Shown in pieces: positions 19,847 to 29,790 of a stretch of 42,905 nucleotides of DNA (the first letter of the stretch is position 1; each line of letters opens with the position of its first letter). The DNA is from Pseudomonadota bacterium. Its GTDB lineage: Bacteria > Myxococcota_A > Polyangia > Haliangiales > Haliangiaceae. The DNA is taken from positions 1 to 42,905 of the forward strand of contig JAEYYV010000288.1 in the NCBI GenBank assembly GCA_023428295.1, read 5' to 3'. The notes under the pieces were generated by a model. It did not search any database. It worked only from the letters and a program-made list of their open reading frames with translations, and was not told where the DNA came from. A program made the translations under genes and the position numbers.

Positions 19847-21451
19847 ATGCGTTTCGGGTGGCTCGCAGCTCTCCTCGGACTCGTCGCGTGCGGTGACGAC
19901 TCGTCGTCGACGACGAGTGACGGCGGATTACCACCGGGCGATGGCACCGTCAGCTCGTGCGATCCGCCCGGCAGGTTCGGCGTTCCCGAGAACACGTTCG
20001 AGCTTCCGCCGACGGGTGACGGCTTCTACTACACGGATGTCCAAGCGTCGTTTCGTGACGTCGATTGGATGACGCTCGATCGCCTGTACCTGCCGGCGGG
20101 TCAGTGGACGAACATCAACCTCGGCAACCTGCCCGTGCGCACCGCGGATCGGCCGCTCGTCATCACGAACAAAGGCGGCCAGTTCTTCGTCGGCAAGAAC
20201 CCGACGGGTAACTACATCTGGTCGTTCGGCGGCGGCGCGAACTGGATCTTGACCGGTCGCTACGACGAGGAATCGAAGACAGGTGATGCCGCGTTCCCGG
20301 GCCACGCGTGTGGCAAGTACGCCGAGAGTGCGGGCGCGTACGGCATCATGTCCGACGACGAGTACGCGCTGTCCGCGCCGTACTTGCACATGGGCATCTC
20401 CGTCGGTGGTGGCGCGACCGACTTCGAGATCGAGTACGTCGAGGTGACGCGATCGGGCTTCGCGGGCATCCGCCTTTACAACGACCACACGCTGGCGCAG
20501 CCGATGACGAACGTCCGCGTGCACGACACGTACATCCACGACGTCGACGGCGAGGGCTTCTACTTCGGATGGACCGGGACGCCGCCGAGCAACTTGTTCG
20601 CGGGGCTGCAGATCTACAACAACCGTATCCTGCGCGCGGGCAACGAGACGCTGCAGATCCAAGATCTCGGCGACGGCTCGAGCGTCCATCACAACACGTT
20701 CATCTCGGGCGGCTTGCATTGGCTCGATAACGGGCTCGGTCGCTATCAAGACTCGAACTCGCAGGTCCTCGTGCGCGAAGGCACGATCGAGTTCCATCAC
20801 AACGTGTTCATCGACGGTGCGGGTACGCTGCTCAGCTTCTTCAGCTCGCCGCAATCGGGCGATGGCGAGCGGCACGTCACGTTCCGCGACAACTACTTCT
20901 CCGACGTGGCCAGCCTCGCGATCTACTTGAACGGCACCAGCGGCGCGGGCTCGAGCTTCGTGTTCGAGAGCAACGTGTTTCGCGGACTCGACTTCGCGTA
21001 CGGCCCAGTCGACATGAACGACCCGAACGTCGTGGCCAACAAGCACCCGAACTTCATGGCGCCCGTCACGTTCTCGAACAACAAGTGGTCCGGCACGGAT
21101 CGCCTGGTCGGCGCGATCGCCGGCGGTGATGGCACGAGCGGCACGTACACCCTGACGGGGAACGTGAACGTGGATCCCGGTGCGATCGAGCTACGCGACG
21201 GACCGTGGACCACGCCGGGACATCACCTCACGTGGTGGTCACCGACGGTCACGGTCAACGGCGGCAACACGCCAGTCACCTATCACGCGGGCGACGTGGT
21301 GGTGCACGGCAGCGAGCCGCGCATCTACCGCGCGACCGCCGACACGACGGCCGAGCCCGGCAGTGGTGGTGCGTGGACCGAAGTGCCGCGCGGCACGGAC
21401 GATGTTCGCGTCGAGCCGGGCACGGCGTTCGAAGGCTACGGCGTACAGTAG
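19847..21451 (+). CDS. Lipoprotein with right-handed beta-helix and C-terminal CBM5/12-like module
   Basis: 534 residues. Lipobox LVAC (signal MRFGWLAALLGLVAC, Cys 15), then a Ser/Thr/Asp linker. Residues about 90-440 show short regularly spaced strands with stacked Asn and aromatics: FEIEYVEVTRSGFAGIRLYN, VRVHDTYIHDVDGEGFYF, LQIYNNRILRAGNETLQIQD, IEFHHNVFID, VTFRDNYFSDVA. This is the pattern of parallel beta-helix polysaccharide lyases and surface adhesins. The last 60 residues (YHAGDVVVHGSEPRIYRATA ... GGAWTEVP) follow the chitin-binding CBM5/12 pattern, suggesting a glycan target. The catalytic residues of a specific lyase family could not be assigned. Its stop is 5 bases from the convergent boxB stop. 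Confidence 0.82.
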   Translation: MRFGWLAALLGLVACGDDSSSTTSDGGLPPGDGTVSSCDPPGRFGVPENTFELPPTGDGFYYTDVQASFRDVDWMTLDRLYLPAGQWTNINLGNLPVRTADRPLVITNKGGQFFVGKNPTGNYIWSFGGGANWILTGRYDEESKTGDAAFPGHACGKYAESAGAYGIMSDDEYALSAPYLHMGISVGGGATDFEIEYVEVTRSGFAGIRLYNDHTLAQPMTNVRVHDTYIHDVDGEGFYFGWTGTPPSNLFAGLQIYNNRILRAGNETLQIQDLGDGSSVHHNTFISGGLHWLDNGLGRYQDSNSQVLVREGTIEFHHNVFIDGAGTLLSFFSSPQSGDGERHVTFRDNYFSDVASLAIYLNGTSGAGSSFVFESNVFRGLDFAYGPVDMNDPNVVANKHPNFMAPVTFSNNKWSGTDRLVGAIAGGDGTSGTYTLTGNVNVDPGAIELRDGPWTTPGHHLTWWSPTVTVNGGNTPVTYHAGDVVVHGSEPRIYRATADTTAEPGSGGAWTEVPRGTDDVRVEPGTAFEGYGVQ

Positions 21452-21456
21452 CGCGC

Positions 21457-22866
21457 TTACATGCGCACGTACTCGAAGTCTTCCGGCAGACCGTTGATGC
21501 CCTTGATCGGCGGCGCGATCCAGTTCGCCATCTTGCCGCGCTCGTAGACGGGCTTCATCAGGCTCTTGATGTACGTCTCGTCGGCGTCGTTCGGCAGCCA
21601 CTCGCCGCGGCGCGCGTCGAACGTTGCCTGATCGATCATCTGGCCCTCCGGCGTGAAGCGGTGGTTGGCCCACATGCCGATCTGGCGATGGAACTTGTGC
21701 GACGGGAGCTTCAGCTCGAAGTCGATGCCCTCGTCCCTGATCGTCTTGTTCCAGCGATCCACGCCGCGCTGGCAGTCCTTGATGTACTCCGTACGCAGGA
21801 CCTCGTTGAGCGCGTTGCGCATCGGCACGTCCTTGTGGACGACCTTGCCGCCCTCGAGCACGTCCATCGCGAAGTGCGACCCCACGAGCTTGTGCTCGTC
21901 GTAGCGGTCTTCCTTGTACCGACCCTTGATGCCCGCGGCGAACGCATCGGCCGCGTTGGACGACACCTCGCCGCCGAACAGGTCGAGCGAGAGCGAGTAC
22001 CAGAGGTTCGCGTACTTCTGGATCGTCGGCAGATCGATGCCGCCGAGCGAACGTGGATCACCATCGCTCTTCTTCATGAGCTCGCACGAGCGCTTCACCA
22101 CGCGCTGCACGCCCGTCTCGCCGACGAACATGTGGTGCGCTTCCTCGGTGAGCATGAACCGGCACGTGCGCGCGAGCGGATCGAAGCCCGACTCCGCGAG
22201 CGCGCTCAGCTGATACTTGCCGTCGCGATCCGTGAACATCGTGAACATGAAGAACGACAGCCAGTGCGACGTGGGCTCGTTGAACGCGCCCAGGATGCGC
22301 GGCTTGTCGACGTCGCCGGAGCGACGCGCGAGCAGCTCCTCGGCCTCCTCGCGCCCATCGCGGCCGAAGTACGTGTGGAGCAGGTAGACCATCGCCCACA
22401 GGTGGCGGCCTTCCTCGACGTTCACCTGGAACAGGTTGCGCAGGTCATAGAGCGACGGCGCGGTCGCCCCGAGCTCGCGCTGCTGCTCCACGCTCGCCGG
22501 CTCCGTGTCGCCCTGCGTGACGATGAGGCGCTTCATCAGATTACGGAACTCGCCGGGCACTTCGTTCCACACGGGCTGCCCGTAGAAGTCGCCGAAGCCG
22601 TGCGTGCGGCCTTCCTTGTGCGGCTCGAGGAAGATGCCCCAGCGATAGTCCGGCATCTTCACGTGATCGAAGTGCGCCCAGCCGTCGGTCTCGACGGAGA
22701 TCGCGGTGCGCAGGTAGATGTCCTTCTCCTGCCAGCCGAGCGGGCCCATCTGCTTCCACCAATCGATGAACTGCGGCTGCCACGCTTCGAGCGCGCGCTG
22801 CAGGCGCTTGTCGCTCGAGAGGTTGACGTTGTTCGGGATCTTCTCGTCGGTAACTACGTTGCCCAT
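21457..22866 (-). CDS. boxB: Benzoyl-CoA 2,3-epoxidase, oxygenase subunit BoxB
   Basis: 469 residues, close to the family length. BoxB is the di-iron epoxidase of the aerobic benzoyl-CoA (box) pathway: with the reductase BoxA it converts benzoyl-CoA to 2,3-epoxybenzoyl-CoA. Two carboxylate/His motifs typical of the di-iron site are visible: EEGRH (E152, H155) and TEEAHH (E241/E242, H244/H245). The N-terminal IPNNVNLSSDKRLQRALEAW and RTHGFGDFYGQPVWNEVPGE are also strongly conserved. Translation has a good signal (GAGGAGA 6 bases before the ATG, minus strand). It follows boxC by 16 bases, so the order is boxC-boxB from the shared promoter region. BoxA is not adjacent. Confidence 0.97.
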   Translation of the reverse strand: MGNVVTDEKIPNNVNLSSDKRLQRALEAWQPQFIDWWKQMGPLGWQEKDIYLRTAISVETDGWAHFDHVKMPDYRWGIFLEPHKEGRTHGFGDFYGQPVWNEVPGEFRNLMKRLIVTQGDTEPASVEQQRELGATAPSLYDLRNLFQVNVEEGRHLWAMVYLLHTYFGRDGREEAEELLARRSGDVDKPRILGAFNEPTSHWLSFFMFTMFTDRDGKYQLSALAESGFDPLARTCRFMLTEEAHHMFVGETGVQRVVKRSCELMKKSDGDPRSLGGIDLPTIQKYANLWYSLSLDLFGGEVSSNAADAFAAGIKGRYKEDRYDEHKLVGSHFAMDVLEGGKVVHKDVPMRNALNEVLRTEYIKDCQRGVDRWNKTIRDEGIDFELKLPSHKFHRQIGMWANHRFTPEGQMIDQATFDARRGEWLPNDADETYIKSLMKPVYERGKMANWIAPPIKGINGLPEDFEYVRM

Positions 22867-22882
22867 GATCGTCTCCTCTCGA

Positions 22883-24526
<1,644 letters not shown>

Positions 24527-24532
24527 CTGGAT

Positions 24533-24557
24533 TTGGTACCAAGCAATAAACTGCTTG
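24533..24557. promoter_or_regulatory. Overlapping dyads in the boxC-boxR intergenic region
   Basis: TTGGTACCAA (24533-24542) is a perfect 10-bp palindrome. CAAGCA (24540-24545) and TGCTTG (24552-24557) are inverted arms with 6 bases between. Both lie just upstream of the boxC start (24526), so they fit operator sites controlling boxCB. Confidence 0.6.
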
Positions 24558-24591
24558 TCACTCCCTTTCGCGATGCACTATAGTGCACGCG
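24555..24591 (+). promoter_or_regulatory. boxR promoter with TGCA palindrome operator
   Basis: TTGTCA (24555-24560), 18-base spacer, TATAGT (24579-24584) is a good sigma-70 type promoter. TGCACTATAGTGCA (24574-24587), a perfect 14-bp palindrome, covers the -10. From memory, BzdR/BoxR regulators bind sites built on TGCA, so this is a likely BoxR autoregulatory site. The expected transcription start falls at about 24591, the GTG start itself, implying a leaderless message. Confidence 0.75.
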
Positions 24592-25325
24592 TGTCGTCGA
24601 GCTACCTCGCCAGCGTCGGCCAGACCGTGCGGTCCCACCGGGAGCGTCGAGGCTGGTCGCGCCGCGAGCTGGCCGTGCACTCCGGCGTGTCCGAGCGGTT
24701 CCTCGCGCAGCTCGAGACGGGCGAGGGCAACATCTCGCTCGTGCGGTTCGCAGAGGTCGCGCACACACTCGGCACCACGCCGTCCGTGCTGCTCGCGGCG
24801 GCTGATTCGCCTCCCACCGAGAAGCCGATCGCGCTCCTCGGCGTGCGCGGCGCCGGCAAGTCCGCCGTGGGCGAAGCGCTGGCCAAGAAGCTCGGCCTCG
24901 CGTTCGTCGAGCTCGATCAGCAGATCGAAGAAGCGGCCGGGCTCCCGCTGTCCGAGGTGTTCGCGCTCCACGGCGAGGCGTACTACCGGCGCATCGAGCG
25001 TGAAGTACTCACGCGGATCCTCGCCACGCCCACCCCCATGGTGCTGGCGACCGGCGGCTCCATCGTCAACGACCCCACGAACTACGGTCTCCTTCGCGCG
25101 CGGTGCCGCACGGTGTGGCTGCGCGCCACCGCCGAGGAGCACTGGAACCGCGTCGTCGCACAGGGCGATCAGCGTCCGATGGCGCAGAACCCGCACGCGT
25201 TCGCCGAGCTTCGCGCGCTCATGACGGCACGCGAGAAGCTCTACGCGCGCGCCGAGCACACGGTCGAGACGAGCGGTCGTCGCGTGGCGCACGTCGTCGC
25301 TGCGATCACGGACGCCGTGCGATGA
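24591..25325 (+). CDS. boxR: BoxR/BzdR-type regulator: XRE helix-turn-helix fused to a shikimate-kinase-like domain
   Basis: 244 residues from GTG 24591. An ATG at 24573 is in frame but lies upstream of the predicted transcription start and within the operator. XRE HTH at about 5-60: LASVGQTVRSHRERRGWSRR, then ELAVHSGVSERFLAQLETGE. Residues about 78-244 resemble shikimate kinase: P-loop LGVRGAGKSAVG, ELDQQIEEAAGLPL, YYRRIEREVL, ATGGSIVND, GDQRPM. In BzdR/BoxR this domain binds benzoyl-CoA, which releases the repressor from the box or bzd promoters. The second acidic residue of the shikimate-kinase DxD motif is Q here (DQQ), fitting a sensor rather than an enzyme. Divergent from boxC-boxB, which it should repress until benzoyl-CoA accumulates. 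Confidence 0.92.
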   Translation: MSSSYLASVGQTVRSHRERRGWSRRELAVHSGVSERFLAQLETGEGNISLVRFAEVAHTLGTTPSVLLAAADSPPTEKPIALLGVRGAGKSAVGEALAKKLGLAFVELDQQIEEAAGLPLSEVFALHGEAYYRRIEREVLTRILATPTPMVLATGGSIVNDPTNYGLLRARCRTVWLRATAEEHWNRVVAQGDQRPMAQNPHAFAELRALMTAREKLYARAEHTVETSGRRVAHVVAAITDAVR

Positions 25326-25331
25326 TGGAGT

Positions 25332-27473
25332 GTGCGTTGGGCCTTGTTGTTGGTCGCGATCGCTAGTGGTGCCTGCCTTCGCGATGATCTCGTCGACTGC
25401 GGAGATGGAACCGCGTGCCCTGTCGGTACGGCGTGCGACACGGAGCACGGCGGATGCGTGATGCCCGACCAGCTCACGGCGTGTAACACGCTCGCCGACA
25501 ACGACGACTGCATGACAGTGACCGTGGTCGGTGGCTGCTTCGATGGCGTGTGCCTCCCACGCGGATGCGGCAATCGGGTCGTCGAGCCCGAGGAGCAGTG
25601 CGACGACGGAAACCAGGTCGCAGGTGATGGCTGTAGCGTGGACTGCCGCTCGAACGAGACGTGCGGCAACGGCGCCGTCGATCTCGACGAAGAGTGCGAC
25701 GACGGCAACCTCCTATCGCGCGATGGTTGCGACTCTCGCTGTCTCGTGGAGGAGGAGCGAATCCGCATCGTCGGACTCAGCTTGAACCTCGCCACGTCCG
25801 AGCTGCGGCCGGTCTACGATCCGATCCGTCTGCGTCTCGTCGTGCCGGTGGACCACGGAACGTGGGAGCTCGTGGATCGCGCGTGGCAGTACATCCCCAC
25901 GCGCGTTCCTCGGTTGCTCGTCACGGCGTACGACCACGATCGCCAGCGCGTCCTCGGAGCCACCCTGTCCAACATCTACAGCTGGGATGGCACTGCGTGG
26001 ACCCTGATCGGGAACCCCGGCACCGGCAACATCGTCGCGATGGGCCACGATGCGGCGAATAGCCGCGTGCTCGTGTGGACGACCACGTCGGCGCCGAGCC
26101 AGACGTTCCTCGCATCGCTCGCCCCGGATGGAACGTGGACGAGGCTCGGGACGTTCATCGCGAACGGACAGATCAACACCGCCGCCTCGGTTGCGTTCGA
26201 TCCAGCGAGCAAGGTGGTCGTACTGCGCAGCACGCTCAGCACGGACAGCAATCGTCACCAATGGGTGGTCACCGGAAACTCGTGGTCGCAGTCGATCGAT
26301 CCAGCAACGGCGCAGATCGTGAACATGTTCCGGGTCGATGGAGAGTTACGCGCGATCGAGCGCAGCACTTTGCAGAACGGCCCCAAGGCCATGTTCACGC
26401 GTCGCGACGGCACGTGGGTTCTCATGCCGCAGGTGCCTCCCGCCGAGGCACACGGGTTCCCCTATCACGACCTCCATGACAACGCGGTCCTCATTCACAC
26501 CGGCGTCCGCTCGTTCGAGCTCGGACCGAGTGAATGGACCGAGCGCCCCGCACTCCCCTCCCCGCTCACGTCGTCGGCAATGGCGGACACGACGGGCTTT
26601 CACGTTCTCGATGCCGATACGCTCGATGGCTCGACGACGTTCCGCTCGATTCGCATCGATCCGGATCGCAGCCCGCCTGTCGAGCTGGTCGCGCATGCCT
26701 CGTCGATCGTCACGCGAAATACCGGCGTGCTGACCACCTCCCTCGGACGTGGTGGCGCGGTGATCGCGAATGGCTATGCGGGCAACACGCTCTTCGACGA
26801 CACCGCGGTGTTCGACGGAAGCGCGTGGTCGACGATCGAGAACACGATGGATCTCCCGGGCTATAGCCTCAGCGCGTACGATCCCCAGAATCGTCGAATC
26901 CTGACGAGGGTCATCAGTGATCTCTGGCAGCTCCCCGACGACGAGTCCACGTGGAGCTTCGTGACGACGACGACCGGGGCCTATCCAACGCGGATGACGT
27001 GGGATGCGCGCAATGGACGACTCGTCGGTCTGTCGTCCGCGAGCCTGATCGAGCTCGCGAACAGCGAGTGGGTCGTGGCGGAGCTGTACCCGCAGGGGAT
27101 CGACTACATCTCCAGTGACGAGCGCGCCGGCGGCATCCTCCTCGTGACGAGCAACGAGGGCGACACGCAGCGAGGGCTATGGGAGCGACGCGGTGATCGG
27201 TTCACGAAGCTCGCCGCGTTCCCGACGGGCATCGTCCTGCAGAACGCGACGTATCGATCGAGAGACGGAATGACGATGTGGTACGGGGTGACGATCGGTA
27301 CCGGCAAGGTGGCCGTGTTCCGCGACCTCGTAAGCGCGACGCCGCTCGAGACCTGCGAACCCGGTAGCGATGCCGACGGCGACGGTCTCGCGTTCTGCGA
27401 TGATCCCGATTGCTACTGGCGTTGTTCGCGCTGCCCGCCCTACACCACCTGTCGCTTCGATCTGGCGCCATAG
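25332..27473 (+). CDS. Large lipoprotein with DUF4215 Cys-rich repeats and a beta-propeller-like body
   Basis: 713 residues from GTG 25332; nearby ATGs at 25322 and 25325 are out of frame. MRWALLLVAIASGAC is a lipoprotein-type signal with an atypical lipobox. Residues about 79-140 hold two copies of the DUF4215 (Myxococcus Cys-rich) repeat: CGNRVVEPEEQCDDGN...GDGCSVDC and CGNGAVDLDEECDDGN...RDGCDSRC. The middle (about 150-670) has repeated Trp- and Gly-containing strands with D-(G/S)-x-W turns (YSWDGTAWTLIG, VFDGSAWSTIE), suggesting a Kelch-like propeller. The end (DADGDGLAFCDDPDCYWRCS) is a calcium-binding-like, Cys-rich tail. It is an extracellular surface protein of unknown ligand. Only 6 bases follow the boxR stop, but there is no functional link I can see. 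Confidence 0.82.
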   Translation: MRWALLLVAIASGACLRDDLVDCGDGTACPVGTACDTEHGGCVMPDQLTACNTLADNDDCMTVTVVGGCFDGVCLPRGCGNRVVEPEEQCDDGNQVAGDGCSVDCRSNETCGNGAVDLDEECDDGNLLSRDGCDSRCLVEEERIRIVGLSLNLATSELRPVYDPIRLRLVVPVDHGTWELVDRAWQYIPTRVPRLLVTAYDHDRQRVLGATLSNIYSWDGTAWTLIGNPGTGNIVAMGHDAANSRVLVWTTTSAPSQTFLASLAPDGTWTRLGTFIANGQINTAASVAFDPASKVVVLRSTLSTDSNRHQWVVTGNSWSQSIDPATAQIVNMFRVDGELRAIERSTLQNGPKAMFTRRDGTWVLMPQVPPAEAHGFPYHDLHDNAVLIHTGVRSFELGPSEWTERPALPSPLTSSAMADTTGFHVLDADTLDGSTTFRSIRIDPDRSPPVELVAHASSIVTRNTGVLTTSLGRGGAVIANGYAGNTLFDDTAVFDGSAWSTIENTMDLPGYSLSAYDPQNRRILTRVISDLWQLPDDESTWSFVTTTTGAYPTRMTWDARNGRLVGLSSASLIELANSEWVVAELYPQGIDYISSDERAGGILLVTSNEGDTQRGLWERRGDRFTKLAAFPTGIVLQNATYRSRDGMTMWYGVTIGTGKVAVFRDLVSATPLETCEPGSDADGDGLAFCDDPDCYWRCSRCPPYTTCRFDLAP

Positions 27474-27506
27474 CCGTCCTCGCCGCGCGTGAGATACGCT
27501 GTCGAG

Positions 27507-28751
27507 ATGTTCCAGCTCGACGAGCAAGCGCAGATGGTCGGCACGGTGATCCGGCAGTGGTGTCAGTCGACGCTCGCGCCGAAGATTCCGGCGCTCGAGG
27601 CCGGCACCGAGATGCCCTTCGACCTGATGAAGAAGATGGCAAAGACGTTCGGCTTCGACGCGATGCTCGGCGGCGCGGTGAAGAAGCGGATCGCGAAGCT
27701 GCGCAGCGGCGACGCTCCTCCGGGCGAGTCCGCCGAGTCAGCGATGGGCAAGTCGATGGGCAGCCCGATGCTGATGCACGTCGTCGTGAAGGAGCTGTCC
27801 CGTGTCTCGCCGGGCTTCGCGATGGGCTTTGGCGTCTCGATCGGTCTGGTCGGCGGCGCGATCGTCTCCAAAGGCACCGCCGATCAGATCGAGAAGTGGG
27901 GCTTGCCCATCTCGACGATGCAGACGATCGGCTCGTGGTGCTTGACCGAGCCCGACGCGGGGAGCGACGCGTTCGGATCGATGCGCACCACCGCGACGCC
28001 GACCGCGGACGGTGGCTACACGTTGCGCGGCAGCAAGACGTTCATCACCAACGGTCCTGGTGCGGACATCTTTCTCGTCTACGCGAAGATCGATCGCGGC
28101 GAGCCCGAGGGCGGACGCGGCATGGGCACGTTCATCGTCGAGCGCGGGATGCCGGGCGTGACCGTGGGTCCACCGTTCAAGAAGATGGGCATGCGCGATT
28201 CGCCGACGAGCGAGGTGTTCTTCGACGACGTGAAGCTCACGACGGAGCACCTGCTCGGCGGTCGCGAGAAGGGCCACGGTGGTCGTACGGACACCAAGGA
28301 CAGCCTCGGCAACGAGCGCAGCGGCGTGCCGTCGATGGCGTGGGGCATCATCGAGAGGTGCTACGACGCGAGCCTCGCGTACGTGCGCGAGCGCAAGCAG
28401 TTCGGCCGGCCGATCGGCGAGTTCCAAGCCGTGCAGCTAAAGATCAGCGACCTGTATCTCAAGCTGCGCACCGTCGAGAACATCGTGTTCCGCCTCGCCT
28501 GGATGCAGCAGAACAACGTGCGCGACGTCCCGTACATCAATGCGAGCAAAGCGATGGCTGCGCAGCTCGCCGTCGATGCCGCTCTGACGTCGATCCAGAT
28601 CCACGGCGGGTACGGGTACATGGAAGAGCTTGGCTTGGAGAAGCTCGCGCGCGACTCCAAGCTCCTCGAGCTCGGCGCCGGCACGACCGACATCAACCTC
28701 TTGGCCGCAGCGCGCGAGCTGATCGGCGTGACCGAGCGCAGCGGATCGTAG
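27507..28751 (+). CDS. Acyl-CoA dehydrogenase, isovaleryl-CoA-dehydrogenase-type active site
   Basis: 414 residues from ATG 27507; a GTG at 27489 would add six. FAD enzyme introducing the alpha-beta double bond in acyl-CoAs. Signature 1 WCLTEPDAGSDAFG and signature 2 QIHGGYGYMEE are present, with RERKQFGRPIGEFQ between. The usual MCAD catalytic Glu (YEGT) is replaced by GAGTTD (A391). A Glu at E270 in NERSG stands exactly where isovaleryl-CoA and long-chain dehydrogenases keep their base: 30 residues before the G of QFG in both. So the enzyme is probably active, on branched or aromatic-derived substrates. A 24-residue Gly/Lys/Ser-rich insertion lies near residues 65-90. Being two genes from boxR, it may serve the same catabolic flow; this is inference. 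Confidence 0.9.
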   Translation: MFQLDEQAQMVGTVIRQWCQSTLAPKIPALEAGTEMPFDLMKKMAKTFGFDAMLGGAVKKRIAKLRSGDAPPGESAESAMGKSMGSPMLMHVVVKELSRVSPGFAMGFGVSIGLVGGAIVSKGTADQIEKWGLPISTMQTIGSWCLTEPDAGSDAFGSMRTTATPTADGGYTLRGSKTFITNGPGADIFLVYAKIDRGEPEGGRGMGTFIVERGMPGVTVGPPFKKMGMRDSPTSEVFFDDVKLTTEHLLGGREKGHGGRTDTKDSLGNERSGVPSMAWGIIERCYDASLAYVRERKQFGRPIGEFQAVQLKISDLYLKLRTVENIVFRLAWMQQNNVRDVPYINASKAMAAQLAVDAALTSIQIHGGYGYMEELGLEKLARDSKLLELGAGTTDINLLAAARELIGVTERSGS

Positions 28752-28761
28752 TCGTGACTCC

Positions 28762-29727
28762 TCAGGCGCGGCGCCGCGTGGGCTTCGCCACGGCAGCGGG
28801 CTCCTCGCGTACGACATCGTTCGCGGGCTTGTCGAAGCGCAGCCCCTGAAACGACGGGTGCCGGAGACGGCCGTCGTCGGTCCACTCGCTGAACGCGACC
28901 TCCGCGACGAGCGCGGGCTTCACCCAATGCACGCGCGGCCCCGTTTGCGCGCGTGACGGCATCGGCGTGAACGGACTCTTCGATTGCTCGAGAGGGGCGA
29001 GCCGTTTGATCGCGTCGTCGAGCGACTTCATCGTGAAGCCGGTGCCGACCTTGCCTGCATAGATCAGCGCGCCGTCCTTGTAGTGTCCGAGCAGCAGCGA
29101 GCCGATTCCATGGCGCGAGCCCTCGCCCTCCGTGAATCCGCCGATGACGAACTCCTGGCGCAACAGGCACTTCGTCTTCAGCCAGCCCTTCCCGCGCCCA
29201 CCGGCGTACGGCTGATCGCGCCGCTTGCTGATGATGCCTTCCAGTCCGCGCTGGCACGCGAGCGCGAAGAACGCGCGTCCGTTGCCGACGACGTGATCGC
29301 TGTAGCGCAGCGGCAGCTTCTTCTCGATCGCGGGCGTGATGACCTCGCGCAGTCGGGCCTTGCGCTCCTCGAGCGGGAGCTTCGCGAGGTTCTCGTCATC
29401 GATCGCGAGCACGTCGAACGCGAAGTACACGAGATGCGCTTGCGATCCAGACAACGCATTCTGCAGCGCTTGAAAGCTCGTGCGCCCGTCGGGCAACACG
29501 GCAGCGACTTCACCGTCGAGGACCAGGCGCTCGAACGGCAGCTGTCCGAGCGCGGCGGCGAGCGTCGGGAACATCTTCGTCCACGGCTTCTCACGACGAC
29601 TGACAAGCTCTGTCCCGCGCGTGGTCTTGGTTGCGAGAATCCGGTAGCCGTCGAACTTCTGCTCGTGCAGCCACTCGTCTCCTTCGGGAGCCTCGTCAAC
29701 AAGTGTTGCCAGTTGCAACGTGGTCAT
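28762..29727 (-). CDS. Stand-alone ATP-dependent DNA ligase of the LigD/LigC type
   Basis: 321 residues from ATG 29727; a GTG at 29769 gives 14 more. Nucleophile motif EQKFDGYR with K24; then VLDGEVAA (motif with the catalytic Glu), FAFDVLAID (III), GLEGIISKR (IV) and GWLKTKC (V), followed by the OB-fold region (EFVIGGFTEGEGSRHGIGSL, YAGKVGTGFT). This is the ligase half of bacterial NHEJ LigD, without the polymerase and phosphoesterase domains and with no ku gene in the window. It could act in a minor end-joining or base-repair route. It is convergent with the acyl-CoA dehydrogenase (10 bases apart) and divergent from the next lipoprotein. Confidence 0.93.
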   Translation of the reverse strand: MTTLQLATLVDEAPEGDEWLHEQKFDGYRILATKTTRGTELVSRREKPWTKMFPTLAAALGQLPFERLVLDGEVAAVLPDGRTSFQALQNALSGSQAHLVYFAFDVLAIDDENLAKLPLEERKARLREVITPAIEKKLPLRYSDHVVGNGRAFFALACQRGLEGIISKRRDQPYAGGRGKGWLKTKCLLRQEFVIGGFTEGEGSRHGIGSLLLGHYKDGALIYAGKVGTGFTMKSLDDAIKRLAPLEQSKSPFTPMPSRAQTGPRVHWVKPALVAEVAFSEWTDDGRLRHPSFQGLRFDKPANDVVREEPAAVAKPTRRRA

Positions 29728-29770
29728 GTCGCTAACTGGTTTGCATTGCACGTGCCTGGGCTGGCGCACT

Positions 29771-29780
29771 GTCTGCAGAC
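29771..29780. promoter_or_regulatory. Perfect 10-bp palindrome between divergent ligase and lipoprotein genes
   Basis: GTCTGCAGAC lies 43 bases from the ligase ATG and 10 bases before the lipoprotein ATG. It is a candidate operator only; no second copy was noticed in the window. Confidence 0.3.
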
Positions 29781-29790
29781 GCGGCGCAGC

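Noticed and set aside
27507..28751. Acyl-CoA dehydrogenase first thought catalytically dead because YEGT is missing
   Set aside because: A Glu at the IVD/LCAD position (E270) has the exact family spacing, so an active enzyme is more likely.
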